Source: Ectopseudomonas chengduensis (lineage in GTDB: Bacteria; Pseudomonadota; Gammaproteobacteria; Pseudomonadales; Pseudomonadaceae). From it: 64,000 nt of DNA. Each line of letters starts with the position of its first letter. Within the stretch, counting starts at the first letter, position 1. The stretch spans positions 930,001 to 994,000 of the forward strand of contig NZ_JACFYZ010000001.1 of NCBI RefSeq assembly GCF_015712065.1, read 5' to 3'. The notes beneath the pieces are model-generated. The model saw only the letters and a program-made list of their open reading frames with translations, searched no databases and was not told where the DNA came from. Made by a program: the position numbers and the translations under genes. This document shows, piece by piece, positions 45,824-55,310 of this stretch.

Positions 45824-46525
45824 ATGACTACAGCTACTCAGCAACCTCTGGCCCTGATTACCGGTGTCGGCCCAGGCGTCGGTTCATCCCTGGTTCGTCG
45901 CTTTGCCCAAGACGGCTATCGCGTTGCGATGATTGCCCGCGACACAGCCCGGCTGGCCGAGCTCGAGGCAGAAGTGCCCGGTGCGTTTGCCATGCCCTGC
46001 GATGTCACCGATGTAACGGCCCTCAAACAGGTGGTCGAGCAGATTGGCGCGCCGCAAGTGGTCGTGCACAACGCGGTAGGCGGTTCCTTTGCACCCTTCC
46101 TTGAGACCGATCCGGACACCCTGCGCCGCAACTTCGAAATCAACACCATGGCGTTGCTGAACCTGGCGCAAATGGTGGCCCCGGCGATGATCGAGGCAGG
46201 TGAGGGCGCCATCGTCGTCACCGGTAATACCTCGGCGCTGCGTGGTTCACCTAACTTTGCCGGGTTCGCGCCAACCAAGGCCGCGCAACGCATTCTCGCC
46301 GAGTCGTTGGCCAGGGATCTGGGGCCCAAAGGGGTCCACGTGGCTTACCTGGTCATCGACGCGGTCATCGATGTGCCCTGGGCTCGCGAGATGTACAGCA
46401 ACGCACCGGATGATTTTTTCATTCAACCCAAGAGCATCGCCGCTGAAGTCTTTCACTTGGCACATCAACCCAGAGATGCCTGGAGCTTTATCTCCGAAGT
46501 GCGCCCCTATCGCGAGAAATGGTAG
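45824..46525 (+). CDS. Atypical SDR lacking the catalytic tyrosine
   Basis: 233 residues with the SDR fold. The nucleotide motif reads TGVGPGVGSS. The usual Y-x-x-x-K is FAPTK, so Phe replaces the proton-donating Tyr, and the usual Ser position reads TGNTS. NAVGG replaces NNAGG. This matches the SDR subgroup (SDR_c10) known to have Phe with the Lys kept. A normal SDR reduction is doubtful. Starts five bases after the isomerase gene, so the two are one transcript. Confidence 0.85.
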   Translation: MTTATQQPLALITGVGPGVGSSLVRRFAQDGYRVAMIARDTARLAELEAEVPGAFAMPCDVTDVTALKQVVEQIGAPQVVVHNAVGGSFAPFLETDPDTLRRNFEINTMALLNLAQMVAPAMIEAGEGAIVVTGNTSALRGSPNFAGFAPTKAAQRILAESLARDLGPKGVHVAYLVIDAVIDVPWAREMYSNAPDDFFIQPKSIAAEVFHLAHQPRDAWSFISEVRPYREKW

Positions 46526-46757
46526 TACCGCAGGAACGGCATAAATCGGCCGGGGGCGTGCCCTTGATAACAGTTGCCTCTGGCCGGTTGCAGCATCGCC
46601 CCGCAAAAATTGTGTAGCGAAAGCGGTCTTACAAAAGCCCCCCCTCGGTCTGCCCTGCACCTACCGTCGAGCATGCCATCCGCCAATAAGGCTGTACGAA
46701 ACGAGCACATAAGATACCCTTGCGCGACGAACCAACCAGGACGCTGCGAACCGAACG
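46526..46757. other. Intergenic region before the ProQ-like gene
   Basis: 232 bp. I see no coding sequence with family support and no clear terminator. It must hold the promoter of the ProQ-like gene. Confidence 0.5.
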
Positions 46758-47276
46758 ATGGGTTTTGAACAATTAGCCGAGCTACGTGACCGCCTGCGCG
46801 CCGAGAAGCAGCAGGTACAGCAGGTAAAGACCGAAAGCGCGAAGCCGCAAAAGCGCAAGCAACCGCCCAAGAGCAAGCCGCGTGAGCAGGATCCTACCGT
46901 CGAGGCGATCTGGCGCTTGCAGAAGCACTTCCCCTTGGCCTTCCCGGTCAATCCGGCGCCCAAGGTGCCGTTGAAGGAAGGCATTCTCAAAGACGCCGAA
47001 CAGCATCTGCAGTTGCTTGGCATCACCGTTGAGCAGCTCAAAGCGGGTATTGCCGCCTGGTGCCGCGGCGGTCGTTACTGGGCTGCCATGACGGAAAATG
47101 CACCGCGTCTGGATCTGCAAGGCCAGCCCGTTGGCGTGGTGACGGCGGCGCAAGCGCTGCATGCCAAGCAGCAGGCCAGACGGCACCGTGCCGAAGCTCG
47201 GCGCAATCAGGCCAAGGCGAAAGCCCCAGCGGACGACAAGGCCGCGGAGAGCGCTGTAGCACCAACTGCGGAGTAA
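46758..47276 (+). CDS. ProQ/FinO-domain RNA chaperone
   Basis: 172 residues. The FinO fold is at about 45-125: WRLQKHFPLAFPVNPAPKVPLKEGI then WCRGGRYWAAMTENAPRLDLQGQPVG, the signature that binds 3' ends of intrinsic terminators in small RNAs and mRNAs. Both ends are basic and disordered (KPQKRKQPPKSKPREQ; RRHRAEARRNQAKAKA). It lacks the C-terminal Tudor domain of E. coli ProQ. A chromosomal minimal ProQ is known in Pseudomonas; targets here are unknown. Confidence 0.9.
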   Translation: MGFEQLAELRDRLRAEKQQVQQVKTESAKPQKRKQPPKSKPREQDPTVEAIWRLQKHFPLAFPVNPAPKVPLKEGILKDAEQHLQLLGITVEQLKAGIAAWCRGGRYWAAMTENAPRLDLQGQPVGVVTAAQALHAKQQARRHRAEARRNQAKAKAPADDKAAESAVAPTAE

Positions 47277-47377
47277 ATGCTGGCTACCTGAAGGTTTCGC
47301 CGGTGCTGCGAGGGGATACTTCGTGAAGCGCCGCTGACACGCCTACAATGACGGCCTCATTCGCGAGGCCGTTTCTC

Positions 47378-48508
47378 ATGCTCGAACTCGACTCCACCCT
47401 GGCGCAGCACATCGTCGACCGCGCCATGGCCATCCTGCCGCACAACATCAATGTGATGGATGCCCAGGGCATGATCATCGGCAGCGGCGACCCCAGCCGT
47501 CTGCACACCCGTCATGAAGGTGCACAGCTGGTGCTGGCCAACCGTCGTGTGGTGGAGATCGATGCCCAGGCGGCGGCCTGCCTGCGTGGCGTCAAACCCG
47601 GTGTCAACCTGCCGTTGCTGCATGCCGAGCGTCTGATTGGCGTGCTCGGCATCACCGGCGACCCCGAAATTGTGCGGCCCTATGCCGAACTGGTGCGCAT
47701 GGCTGCGGAGATGCTGGTCGAGCATCGCGTTCTGCAGGCCGAGCGGCACTGGCAGCGGCATCAGCAGGAGGCCTGGTTACGACAGCTGCTCGACCCCATG
47801 CTGCGCCTATCCAGTCTTGAGGTCGATGCCGAACGCCTGGGCCTGCAACTGACCTGGCCGCGACAGATGTGCCTGCTGCAACTCGATGCTGAGGGCGACC
47901 CGCTGCCGCGCCAGGCGCGTTTGCTCGCCGCACTGGGGGGTAAGAGTGAGCATCTGGTAGCGCCGCTCGGGCGTCATGAACTGCTCTGGTGTCGGCCCTA
48001 CAGCACAACGCGCGATGATCGCGCCTGGCTGCAGCAGGCTGACGAGCGCGAGTGGGGCGTGAGCTCGCTGGCGCTCAGCGATCCGCTGCATGATCTGACC
48101 GAGCTACGCCAGGCCAGCCTGGTCCTGCGCGATCTTCAGGCCTACGGTCAGGCGCGCTTTCCCGGTCGTCGCCTGCTGCGTCTGGATGAATTGCGTCTGC
48201 CGACGCTGCTCTATGCCCAGCGCCACAGCTGGCTGCTGCAGGGCTGGCTGGCACCGTTACGTCAGGTACTGACGCAGGATCCACAGGGCACGCTGAGGGC
48301 AACGCTGGACGCCTGGTGCGCACATGACGGTCAGGTGCAAACCTGTGCGCAGGAATTGGGCATTCATCGCAATACGTTGCGCTATCGCCTGGAGCGCATC
48401 GCCGAACTCAGTGGTCTGGACCTCAATCGGCTGGATCAGCGCCTGCAGCTATCCTTGGGGCTGGGCTTGCTGGAACCCGCCGCGAAGGATCAGTTGAACG
48501 CTCGGTAG
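47378..48508 (+). CDS. cdaR: CdaR-family sugar-diacid/glycerate regulator
   Basis: 376 residues from ATG 47378. An N-terminal diacid-recognition domain (LAQHIVDRAMAILPHNINVMDAQG, RHEGAQLVL, GVKPGVNLPL) is followed by a middle domain and a C-terminal PucR-type helix-turn-helix (ELGIHRNTLRYRLERIAEL). CdaR activates genes for glucarate, galactarate and glycerate use. It lies directly upstream of a GntP transporter and a glycerate kinase, which supports glycerate as the final inducer here. Confidence 0.93.
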   Translation: MLELDSTLAQHIVDRAMAILPHNINVMDAQGMIIGSGDPSRLHTRHEGAQLVLANRRVVEIDAQAAACLRGVKPGVNLPLLHAERLIGVLGITGDPEIVRPYAELVRMAAEMLVEHRVLQAERHWQRHQQEAWLRQLLDPMLRLSSLEVDAERLGLQLTWPRQMCLLQLDAEGDPLPRQARLLAALGGKSEHLVAPLGRHELLWCRPYSTTRDDRAWLQQADEREWGVSSLALSDPLHDLTELRQASLVLRDLQAYGQARFPGRRLLRLDELRLPTLLYAQRHSWLLQGWLAPLRQVLTQDPQGTLRATLDAWCAHDGQVQTCAQELGIHRNTLRYRLERIAELSGLDLNRLDQRLQLSLGLGLLEPAAKDQLNAR

Positions 48509-48542
48509 TCCGCTCCCGCTGGTGGAGGCGGGCCGATGGCTT

Positions 48543-48598
48543 TGTGCGATTGCACAGCCTCCTGCATGTGGCTTCGACTGTTTTAGTGCTAGCGCACA
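48543..48598. promoter_or_regulatory. Paired CdaR operator candidates
   Basis: TGTGC-GATT-GCACA at 48543-48556 and AGTGC-TAGC-GCACA at 48585-48598. Both are GTGC-N4-GCACA and their starts are exactly 42 bp apart, four helical turns, so dimers could bind the same face. About 100-150 bp upstream of the GntP transporter start. Confidence 0.6.
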
Positions 48599-48693
48599 GG
48601 GCGAGGCTGGGGTTGGCTGAGCCACAATGTGGCGCCTCTCGGCATTCCCATCCGGGCCCTGCGCCCGCCATAACAACAATGAGGAGACTGGTC

Positions 48694-50061
48694 ATGGGCC
48701 TGGTCCTGATTCTGGTGGCACTGATCGCGTTCATCGTGCTGTCCACTACCCGTTTGAAGTTGCACCCTTTCCTGGCGTTGCTGGCCGCTGCTCTGATCGC
48801 TGGTTTCGCCTACCAGTTGCCCGGCGGCGAAATCATCAAGACCATGACGGCCGGTTTTGGCGGCATTCTCGGTTACATCGGTATCGTCATCGTTCTCGGC
48901 ACCATCATCGGCGTGATCCTCGAGCGTAGCGGTGCCGCCATCACCATGGCCGAGACGGTGATTCGTCTGCTGGGCCAGCGATTCCCCACCCTGACCATGT
49001 CGATCATCGGCTATCTGGTATCGATTCCGGTGTTCTGCGACTCCGGTTATGTCATTCTCAACTCACTGAAGAATGCCCTGGCCGCGCGCATGAAGGTGTC
49101 CGTGGTGGCCATGAGCGTGGCTCTGGCGACCGGCCTGTACGCCACTCACACCTTCGTGCCGCCAACCCCCGGTCCGATCGCTGCGGCCGGCAACCTGGGC
49201 CTGGAAACCTCCCTGGGCCTGGTGATTCTGGTCGGTCTGCTGGTCGCAGCGGTCACCGCCGTGGCCGGTATGCTGTGGGCCAACCGTTTCCTTAAACAAA
49301 ACGACCACGAATTGCTGGAAGAAGCGCCGAGCGAACTGCTCGCCGATAACGTCGATTTCGATGCGCTGCGTGCCCGCTATGGCAAGCTGCCCAGTGCCTG
49401 GCAGGCGTTCGCGCCTATCTTCGTGCCCATCATCCTGATCTGCCTGGGCTCGGTCGCTGCTTTCCCGAGCAAGCCCTTCGGTACTGGCGCTTTCCTCGAC
49501 GTGCTCAGCTTCCTCGGTCAGCCGGTTGCTGCGCTGCTGGTAGGTCTGGTGCTGGCGTGCTCGCTGCTCAAGGGCGAAGGCAAGCGTCAGCAGTTCCATG
49601 ATCATGTGGCTCACGGCCTGAAAGAGGCGGCGCCGATTCTGTTGATCACCGGTGCCGGTGGCGCCTTCGGTGCCATTCTCAAGGCTACCGCGCTGACCGG
49701 TTATCTGGGCGACACCCTGTCGGCGCTGGGTATCGGCCTATTCATGCCATTCCTGGTGGCTGCTGCGCTGAAGAGTGCTCAGGGTTCTTCTACTGTTGCT
49801 CTGGTCACCACCTCGGCGATGGTTGCGCCGCTGCTGGGCAATCTGGGGCTCGACAGCGAGATGGGCCGCGTGTTGACCGTGATGGCCATCGGTGCGGGTG
49901 CCATGACCGTTTCTCACGCCAACGACAGCTTCTTCTGGGTCGTGACCCAGTTCAGCCGCATGAAAGTGGCGACCGCTTACCGTGCCCAGACCATGGCGAC
50001 CCTGATCCAGGGTATTGCCGGTATGACCGCCGTCTGGCTGCTGAGCCTGGTTTTGCTGTAA
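48694..50061 (+). CDS. GntP-family gluconate/glycerate permease
   Basis: 455 residues with about 12-14 membrane helices. ATG 48694 has GAGGAG seven bases upstream; the in-frame region before it holds the regulatory sites, not protein. YLVSIPVFCDSGYVIL, THTFVPPTPGPIAAA and AQGSSTVALVTTSAM are GntP signatures. Likely a proton symporter for glycerate or a related hydroxy acid, given the kinase after it. Confidence 0.93.
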   Translation: MGLVLILVALIAFIVLSTTRLKLHPFLALLAAALIAGFAYQLPGGEIIKTMTAGFGGILGYIGIVIVLGTIIGVILERSGAAITMAETVIRLLGQRFPTLTMSIIGYLVSIPVFCDSGYVILNSLKNALAARMKVSVVAMSVALATGLYATHTFVPPTPGPIAAAGNLGLETSLGLVILVGLLVAAVTAVAGMLWANRFLKQNDHELLEEAPSELLADNVDFDALRARYGKLPSAWQAFAPIFVPIILICLGSVAAFPSKPFGTGAFLDVLSFLGQPVAALLVGLVLACSLLKGEGKRQQFHDHVAHGLKEAAPILLITGAGGAFGAILKATALTGYLGDTLSALGIGLFMPFLVAAALKSAQGSSTVALVTTSAMVAPLLGNLGLDSEMGRVLTVMAIGAGAMTVSHANDSFFWVVTQFSRMKVATAYRAQTMATLIQGIAGMTAVWLLSLVLL

Positions 50062-50116
50062 TCCTGCTTTACCGGCAGGCGGCTACGGTCGCCTGCCTCC
50101 TTTCGAGGTACCTATC

Positions 50117-51250
50117 ATGAAAATCGTCATTGCTCCTGATTCCTTCAAGGAGAGCCTCAGCGCGCCCGACGTGGCCGCTGCTATTGCCCGCGGTTGGCAG
50201 CAGGTGTTTCCCGAGGCCGAGTGTTTGCTGCGACCAATGGCCGATGGCGGCGAGGGTACGGTCGATGCGTTGCTGGCCGCCGTGGGTGGCGAGCGCCGTG
50301 AGCGTGAGGTGCGTGGCCCCATGGGTGAGCCGGTCAAGGCGCATTGGGGCTGGCTGGGGCAGGGCACCGCGGTCATCGAGATGGCGGCTGCCAGCGGCCT
50401 GCACTGGGTGCCGCGTGAGCAGCGTGATGCCCGTCTGGCCAGCAGTTTCGGCACTGGTGAGCTGATCCGTGAGGCGCTGGACGCCGGTGCTACGCGAATC
50501 ATCCTGGGGCTGGGCGGCAGTGCCACCAATGACGCCGGTGTTGGCCTGTTACAGGCGCTGGGGATGCGTTTTCTAGATGCCCAGGGGCGGGAGCTGGCGC
50601 CGGGCGGTGCGGCTTTGGCCGGTCTCGACCAGCTTGATCTGAGCGGGCTCGACGCACGTTTGCTCAAGGTGCAGATCGAGGTCGCCGCCGATGTCGACAA
50701 TCCCTTGTGCGGGCCACGCGGCGCATCTGCGGTGTTCGGTCCGCAGAAGGGCGCGACGCCGGAGCATGTCGCGGAGCTGGATACGGCACTCGGCCGCTTT
50801 GCCCGTATCGCAGCGGCGACGCTGGGCGAGGATCATGCCGAGTTTCCCGGTGTGGGCGCGGCGGGTGGTCTCGGTTTCGCTGCTCGTGCCTTCCTCAAAG
50901 CCAGTTTCCGCCCCGGTATCGCGCTGGTGGCCGAATTGTCCGGTCTCGCCGCGGCGGTGGAGAACGCGGATCTGGTGATTACCGGGGAAGGGCGCATGGA
51001 TGCCCAGACCCTGCACGGCAAGACACCGGTCGGCGTAGCGCGCGTGGCGCGTGCGGCCGGGGTGCCGGTCATCGCCTTGTCCGGTAGCCTGGGCGACAAC
51101 TATCAAGCGCTGTACGAGGCGGGTATCGAAGCTGCATTCAGCCTGGCGCCGGGCCCGTTGTCCCTGGAGCAGGCGATGGCCGGTGCGGCGTCTGAGTTGC
51201 AGGCGCGTACCGCGGATATCGCCCGGCTCTGGCGCCTTGCTCGCTCCTGA
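50117..51250 (+). CDS. Glycerate kinase
   Basis: 377 residues of the GlxK/GarK family: IAPDSFKESLSA at the N-terminus, RPMADGGEGTVDAL, GLGGSATNDAGVGLLQALG and TGEGRMDAQTLHGKTP. Phosphorylates glycerate into glycolysis (2-phosphoglycerate in the GarK type). 55 bp after the permease, one operon under CdaR. Confidence 0.95.
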   Translation: MKIVIAPDSFKESLSAPDVAAAIARGWQQVFPEAECLLRPMADGGEGTVDALLAAVGGERREREVRGPMGEPVKAHWGWLGQGTAVIEMAAASGLHWVPREQRDARLASSFGTGELIREALDAGATRIILGLGGSATNDAGVGLLQALGMRFLDAQGRELAPGGAALAGLDQLDLSGLDARLLKVQIEVAADVDNPLCGPRGASAVFGPQKGATPEHVAELDTALGRFARIAAATLGEDHAEFPGVGAAGGLGFAARAFLKASFRPGIALVAELSGLAAAVENADLVITGEGRMDAQTLHGKTPVGVARVARAAGVPVIALSGSLGDNYQALYEAGIEAAFSLAPGPLSLEQAMAGAASELQARTADIARLWRLARS

Positions 51251-51364
51251 TAGGGCGAACCTGGCTGAACTTGGTCTGTCTGAAATTACTATTGTTCAGG
51301 CTCCGCCGTGACAGTTACGCTCGCCCGGCGTCTAATGGACTGAGATACCTCTGGAGGAATTGCT

Positions 51365-51826
51365 ATGCGTAAACCCACTCTGCTCATTACCTCGCTGGCC
51401 GCGATGCTGGCCCTCGGGGGCTGTCAGTCCAGCCTGACCGGCGATACCTACAGCCGCGATGAGGCCCGAGCGGTGCAAACAGTACGCATGGGCACCATCG
51501 AATCGCTGCGCCCAGTGAAGATCGAAGGGACCAAGACACCAATCGGTGCGGGTGCCGGTGCTGTGGTTGGTGGCATCGGTGGTAGTGGCCTCGGTGGTGG
51601 GCGCGGCAGTGCGGTCCTGGCTGTGGTCGGTGCCGTTGCCGGTGGTCTGTTGGGCGCCGCTGCTGAAGAAGGTCTGACCCGGACTCAGGGTGTTGAGATC
51701 ACCGTGCGTGAGGACGACGGCACCATGCGCGCCTACGTCCAGGAAGTCGAGCCGAACCAGGTGTTCCGCGTCGGCGAGCGCGTGCGCATCATGACGGTCA
51801 ACGGTACCAGTCGCGTTACCCACTGA
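51365..51826 (+). CDS. SlyB-like glycine-zipper lipoprotein
   Basis: 153 residues. Lipobox LGGC (Cys20), a glycine-zipper 2TM hairpin (GAGAGAVVGGIGGSGLGGGR, AVLAVVGAVAGGLLGAAAEE) and a C-terminal beta domain (VEITVREDDGTMRAYVQEVE). This is the SlyB/Rick-17kDa type of outer-membrane lipoprotein. TGGAGG precedes the start. Same place as PA1053. Confidence 0.9.
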   Translation: MRKPTLLITSLAAMLALGGCQSSLTGDTYSRDEARAVQTVRMGTIESLRPVKIEGTKTPIGAGAGAVVGGIGGSGLGGGRGSAVLAVVGAVAGGLLGAAAEEGLTRTQGVEITVREDDGTMRAYVQEVEPNQVFRVGERVRIMTVNGTSRVTH

Positions 51827-51838
51827 TCGTTACAAACC

Positions 51839-51870
51839 AGCCGGAGCAGCTTTGGTTGCTCCGGCTTTTT
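51839..51870 (+). terminator. Terminator of the SlyB-like gene
   Basis: AGCCGGAGCA, 8-nt loop, TGCTCCGGCT then TTTT. Clear intrinsic terminator that insulates the antiporter operon downstream. Confidence 0.92.
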
Positions 51871-52186
51871 GTTGCCTGTCATCCCGGGCGACAACTTGTC
51901 GGGCTTGCGCAAAAGAAGCGCTCCCGGCAATTTTTTGTGGCCTCGCTATAGTGGTGGTCGGCTGTCAGCAGCACTTCCAGTCGCCTGCATGTTACCAAGT
52001 GTGTTTAACGATAATTCAATGCATGACGTTGTCTTGATAGTTATGGATAATCGGCCGTTATGCTTGTGCCGACAACGACTTAGCTGAACCGTTGTGGTGC
52101 ATGAACTATCACCGTCAGGGAGTTGCGACTCCAATTCTCGTCGTTGGGTCAGTTGACCTGACGTGCCTGCTTAAGGGGTTTTTCCG
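51871..52186 (+). promoter_or_regulatory. Long promoter/leader region of Mrp operon 2
   Basis: 316 bp without a gene. It is AT-richer than its surroundings around 52000-52060. Near the end, GTCAG-TTGAC-CTGAC (about 52148-52162) can form a small hairpin some 25 bp before the start. A TATAGT near 51946 could be a -10 box, which would give a leader of over 200 nt. I could not match a known riboswitch. Confidence 0.4.
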
Positions 52187-54979
52187 ATGGCGCTTGCGCT
52201 GATTGTCGCCTTGCCATTTCTTGGGTTGTTTCTGCCGGTGCTCGCCGATCGGCTTGGACGCTCGGCCTGTGCCGCGGCTGCGGCTATAGCGCCCATCGTG
52301 GCGCTGGTGCTGCTGTTCAGCTACCAGCCTGCGGTGTTCGCAGGTGAGGTGCTGCGGGTCAAACTGGAGTGGTTGCCGCACCTGGGGCTGAATCTCAGTC
52401 TGCGCCTCGATGGTCTGGGCTTTCTGTTTGCCCTGCTGATTCTCGGCATCGGCCTGCTGGTCATCCTCTACGCGCGCTATTACCTGGCCAAGACTGAGCC
52501 CATGGGGCGTTTCTTTGCCTTCCTGCTGCTGTTCATGGGCGCCATGCTCGGCGTGGTGCTGTCGGAAAACCTGCTGCTGATGCTGATGTTCTGGGAACTG
52601 ACCAGCCTGTCGTCGTTCCTGTTGATCGGTTTCTGGGGTTCGCGCTCCGATGCCCGCAAGGGTGCGCGCATGGCGCTGGCTATCACCGGTGGCGGTGGTC
52701 TGGCGCTGCTCGCCGGTATCCTGCTGATCGGCCACATCGCCGGTAGCTTCGAACTGTCTCAAGTGCTGGCCGCCGGCTACGCGATTCGCGCGCACGAGCT
52801 GTATCCGCTGGCGCTGGTGCTGGTGCTGCTGGGCGTGTTCACCAAGTCGGCGCAATTCCCTTTCCATTTCTGGCTGCCGCACGCGATGGCGGCGCCGACA
52901 CCGGTATCGGCCTATCTGCACTCGGCGACCATGGTCAAGGCCGGGGTCTTCCTGCTGGCGCGTCTGTATCCGGCGCTGGCCGGTTCCGAGTGGTGGTTCT
53001 ACATCGTCAGCCTGACCGGCCTGGCCACCTTGCTGGTGGGCGCGGGCATGGCGCTATTCCAGCATGACCTGAAGGGCCTGCTGGCGTATTCGACCATCAG
53101 CCACCTGGGCCTGATCACCCTGCTGTTCGGCCTGGATACCCAGCTAGCGGCTGTGGCGGCGGTGTTCCACATCATCAACCACGCGACCTTCAAGGCTTCG
53201 CTGTTCATGGCTGCCGGCATCATCGACCACGAAACCGGTAGCCGCGACATGCGGCGAATAAACGGCTTGTGGAAGTACATGCCGCATACGGCGGTGCTGG
53301 CGATGGTGGCGGCTTCGGCCATGGCTGGCGTGCCGCTGCTCAACGGCTTTTTGAGCAAGGAGATGTTCTTCACCGAAACCTTGCACCAGCACCTGCTGGG
53401 CGGTTTCAACTGGGTGATTCCGGCTGCCGCGACCCTGGCCGGGGTGTTCTCGGTGGCCTATTCGCTGCGTTTCATTCACGACGTGTTCTTCAATGGAGAG
53501 CCGATCGACCTGCCCAAATATCCGCCGCACGAGCCGCCGCGCTACATGAAGGTGCCGGTCGAGGTGCTGGTGTTCCTCTGCCTGCTGGTCGGCATCGTGC
53601 CAGCCTACACGGTAGCGCCATTGTTGGCCGCCGCCGCCGCTTCGACCCTGGGTGGCGAGCTGCCTGAGTACAGCCTGGCCATCTGGCACGGTTTCAACCT
53701 GCCGCTCCTGATGAGTTTCGTTGCGCTGTTCGGCGGGATCATCGTCTATGCCTGTCGCAAGCCGCTGTTCCGCTGGTATGAAGGTTTGCCCAACCTGGAT
53801 GCCAAGGATGCCTTCGACCAGGTGGTGCGTTACTCGACGCGCTTGGCCGTGCGCATTACCGCGCTGCTGGAAAGTGGCTCGCAGCAGCGTTACCTGGCCT
53901 GGATGCTGGGCAGTGCCCTGACCCTGGTGATCATTGCGCTGTCGCCGCTGGAGCAGTTGACTGGTAGCGTGGCGATGACGCCGATCGATCCGCTGACAAC
54001 CATCGGTATGTTGATTCTGATGCTGACTGCGGTGCTCACCGTGGTTTTCCACCGCCGCCGCCTGGTGGCGCTGATGATCCTCAGCGCCGCTGGTCTGATG
54101 GTGGCGCTGGCCTTCGCCCGTTTCTCCGCGCCGGATCTGGCGCTGACCCAGTTGTCGGTCGAGGTGGTGACCATCATCCTGCTGATGCTCACCCTGTACT
54201 TCATGACCGATCGCACCCCGGCGGAGTCGAGCAGCCTGCGCGGCCTGCGTGATCTGGTTCTGGCGCTGGGCAGCGGCACCATGGTGGCAATGCTGACCTA
54301 CGCCGTGCTGACCCGTCCTTACCAGAGCATTTCCTCGTTCTTTCTCGAGAACAGTGTCTCCGGTGGCGGCGGTACCAACGTGGTCAACGTGATTCTGGTG
54401 GACTTCCGCGGTTTCGATACCCTGGGCGAGATCACCGTGCTGGCGATTGCCGCCATAGGCATCTATGCGCTGCTGCATGGTCTGCACCTGCCGCATCCGA
54501 CCCACGACAAGAACGGTCGTCCATGGTCGACCGATGCGCATCCGATGATCCTCGACAACCTGGCGCGGGCCATGCTGCCGATGGCGCTGCTGATTTCGGC
54601 GTTCATCTTCCTGCGCGGGCACAACCTGCCGGGCGGCGGCTTCATCGCCGGCCTGATCACCTCGGTGGCGCTGATTCTGCAGTACATCTCCCATGGTGTG
54701 ACCTGGACCCAGGAACGCCTGAAATTCAGCTATCACGCCACGGCCGGTTGGGGCGTGCTGATCGCCGGACTGACTGGTCTGGGCAGCTGGCTCTTCGGCT
54801 CGCCGTTCCTGACTTCGGCGTTCGGCCATTTCCATATTCCGCTGATCGGCGAAATCGAACTGGCCACCGCGATCCTCTTCGATCTCGGGGTGTATCTGGC
54901 CGTTGTCGGCGCCACCCTGCTGATTCTTTCCAATATCGGCCATGTCAGTCAGGACGAGTCGTGCAAGGAGGTCATCTGA
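52187..54979 (+). CDS. shaA: Na+/H+ antiporter fused subunit A/B (Mrp operon 2, ShaA)
   Basis: 930 residues with the same layout as the operon 1 protein. MrpA part with [17 protein letters not shown] and [23 protein letters not shown], then the A C-terminal domain ([23 protein letters not shown]) and an MrpB domain ([22 protein letters not shown]). A family hallmark is [21 protein letters not shown]. Synteny with the SlyB-like gene and glycerate genes makes this the orthologue of P. aeruginosa shaA (PA1054). Confidence 0.95.
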   Translation: MALALIVALPFLGLFLPVLADRLGRSACAAAAAIAPIVALVLLFSYQPAVFAGEVLRVKLEWLPHLGLNLSLRLDGLGFLFALLILGIGLLVILYARYYLAKTEPMGRFFAFLLLFMGAMLGVVLSENLLLMLMFWELTSLSSFLLIGFWGSRSDARKGARMALAITGGGGLALLAGILLIGHIAGSFELSQVLAAGYAIRAHELYPLALVLVLLGVFTKSAQFPFHFWLPHAMAAPTPVSAYLHSATMVKAGVFLLARLYPALAGSEWWFYIVSLTGLATLLVGAGMALFQHDLKGLLAYSTISHLGLITLLFGLDTQLAAVAAVFHIINHATFKASLFMAAGIIDHETGSRDMRRINGLWKYMPHTAVLAMVAASAMAGVPLLNGFLSKEMFFTETLHQHLLGGFNWVIPAAATLAGVFSVAYSLRFIHDVFFNGEPIDLPKYPPHEPPRYMKVPVEVLVFLCLLVGIVPAYTVAPLLAAAAASTLGGELPEYSLAIWHGFNLPLLMSFVALFGGIIVYACRKPLFRWYEGLPNLDAKDAFDQVVRYSTRLAVRITALLESGSQQRYLAWMLGSALTLVIIALSPLEQLTGSVAMTPIDPLTTIGMLILMLTAVLTVVFHRRRLVALMILSAAGLMVALAFARFSAPDLALTQLSVEVVTIILLMLTLYFMTDRTPAESSSLRGLRDLVLALGSGTMVAMLTYAVLTRPYQSISSFFLENSVSGGGGTNVVNVILVDFRGFDTLGEITVLAIAAIGIYALLHGLHLPHPTHDKNGRPWSTDAHPMILDNLARAMLPMALLISAFIFLRGHNLPGGGFIAGLITSVALILQYISHGVTWTQERLKFSYHATAGWGVLIAGLTGLGSWLFGSPFLTSAFGHFHIPLIGEIELATAILFDLGVYLAVVGATLLILSNIGHVSQDESCKEVI

Positions 54980-54980
54980 T

Positions 54981-55310
54981 ATGGAGGCAGTATTCGCAAT
55001 CACCCTCGGGGTGCTGACTGCCAGCGGCGTGTACCTACTGCTAAGGGCGCGCATCTTCCCGGTCGTGATGGGGCTGACCCTGATCTCTTATGCGGTCAAT
55101 CTGTTCATCTTCTCCACCGGCCGTCTCGGCACGGGTGTGCCGGCGGTGATCGGCAAGAGCGCCGAGTACGGTGACCCACTGCCGCAGGCGCTGGTGCTCA
55201 CCGCTATCGTCATTGGCTTCGCCATGACCGCGTTCGTCGTGGTGTTGGCCCTGCGTGGCATGGGCGAACTGAAAACCGATCACGTCGATGGCGAGGAGCC
55301 GCGCGCATGA
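54981..55310 (+). CDS. shaC: Na+/H+ antiporter subunit C (Mrp operon 2)
   Basis: 109 residues, NuoK-like, three membrane helices; LPQALVLTAIVIGFAMTAFV signature. AAGGAGG sits ten bases before ATG 54981, inside the end of shaA. It lacks the long His-rich tail of the operon 1 subunit C. Confidence 0.93.
   Translation: MEAVFAITLGVLTASGVYLLLRARIFPVVMGLTLISYAVNLFIFSTGRLGTGVPAVIGKSAEYGDPLPQALVLTAIVIGFAMTAFVVVLALRGMGELKTDHVDGEEPRA

Noticed and set aside
53144..55054. 636-codon minus-strand open frame over shaA
   Set aside because: Its His/Gln/Arg-rich sequence is typical of the reverse frame of a membrane protein gene. The real gene is shaA.
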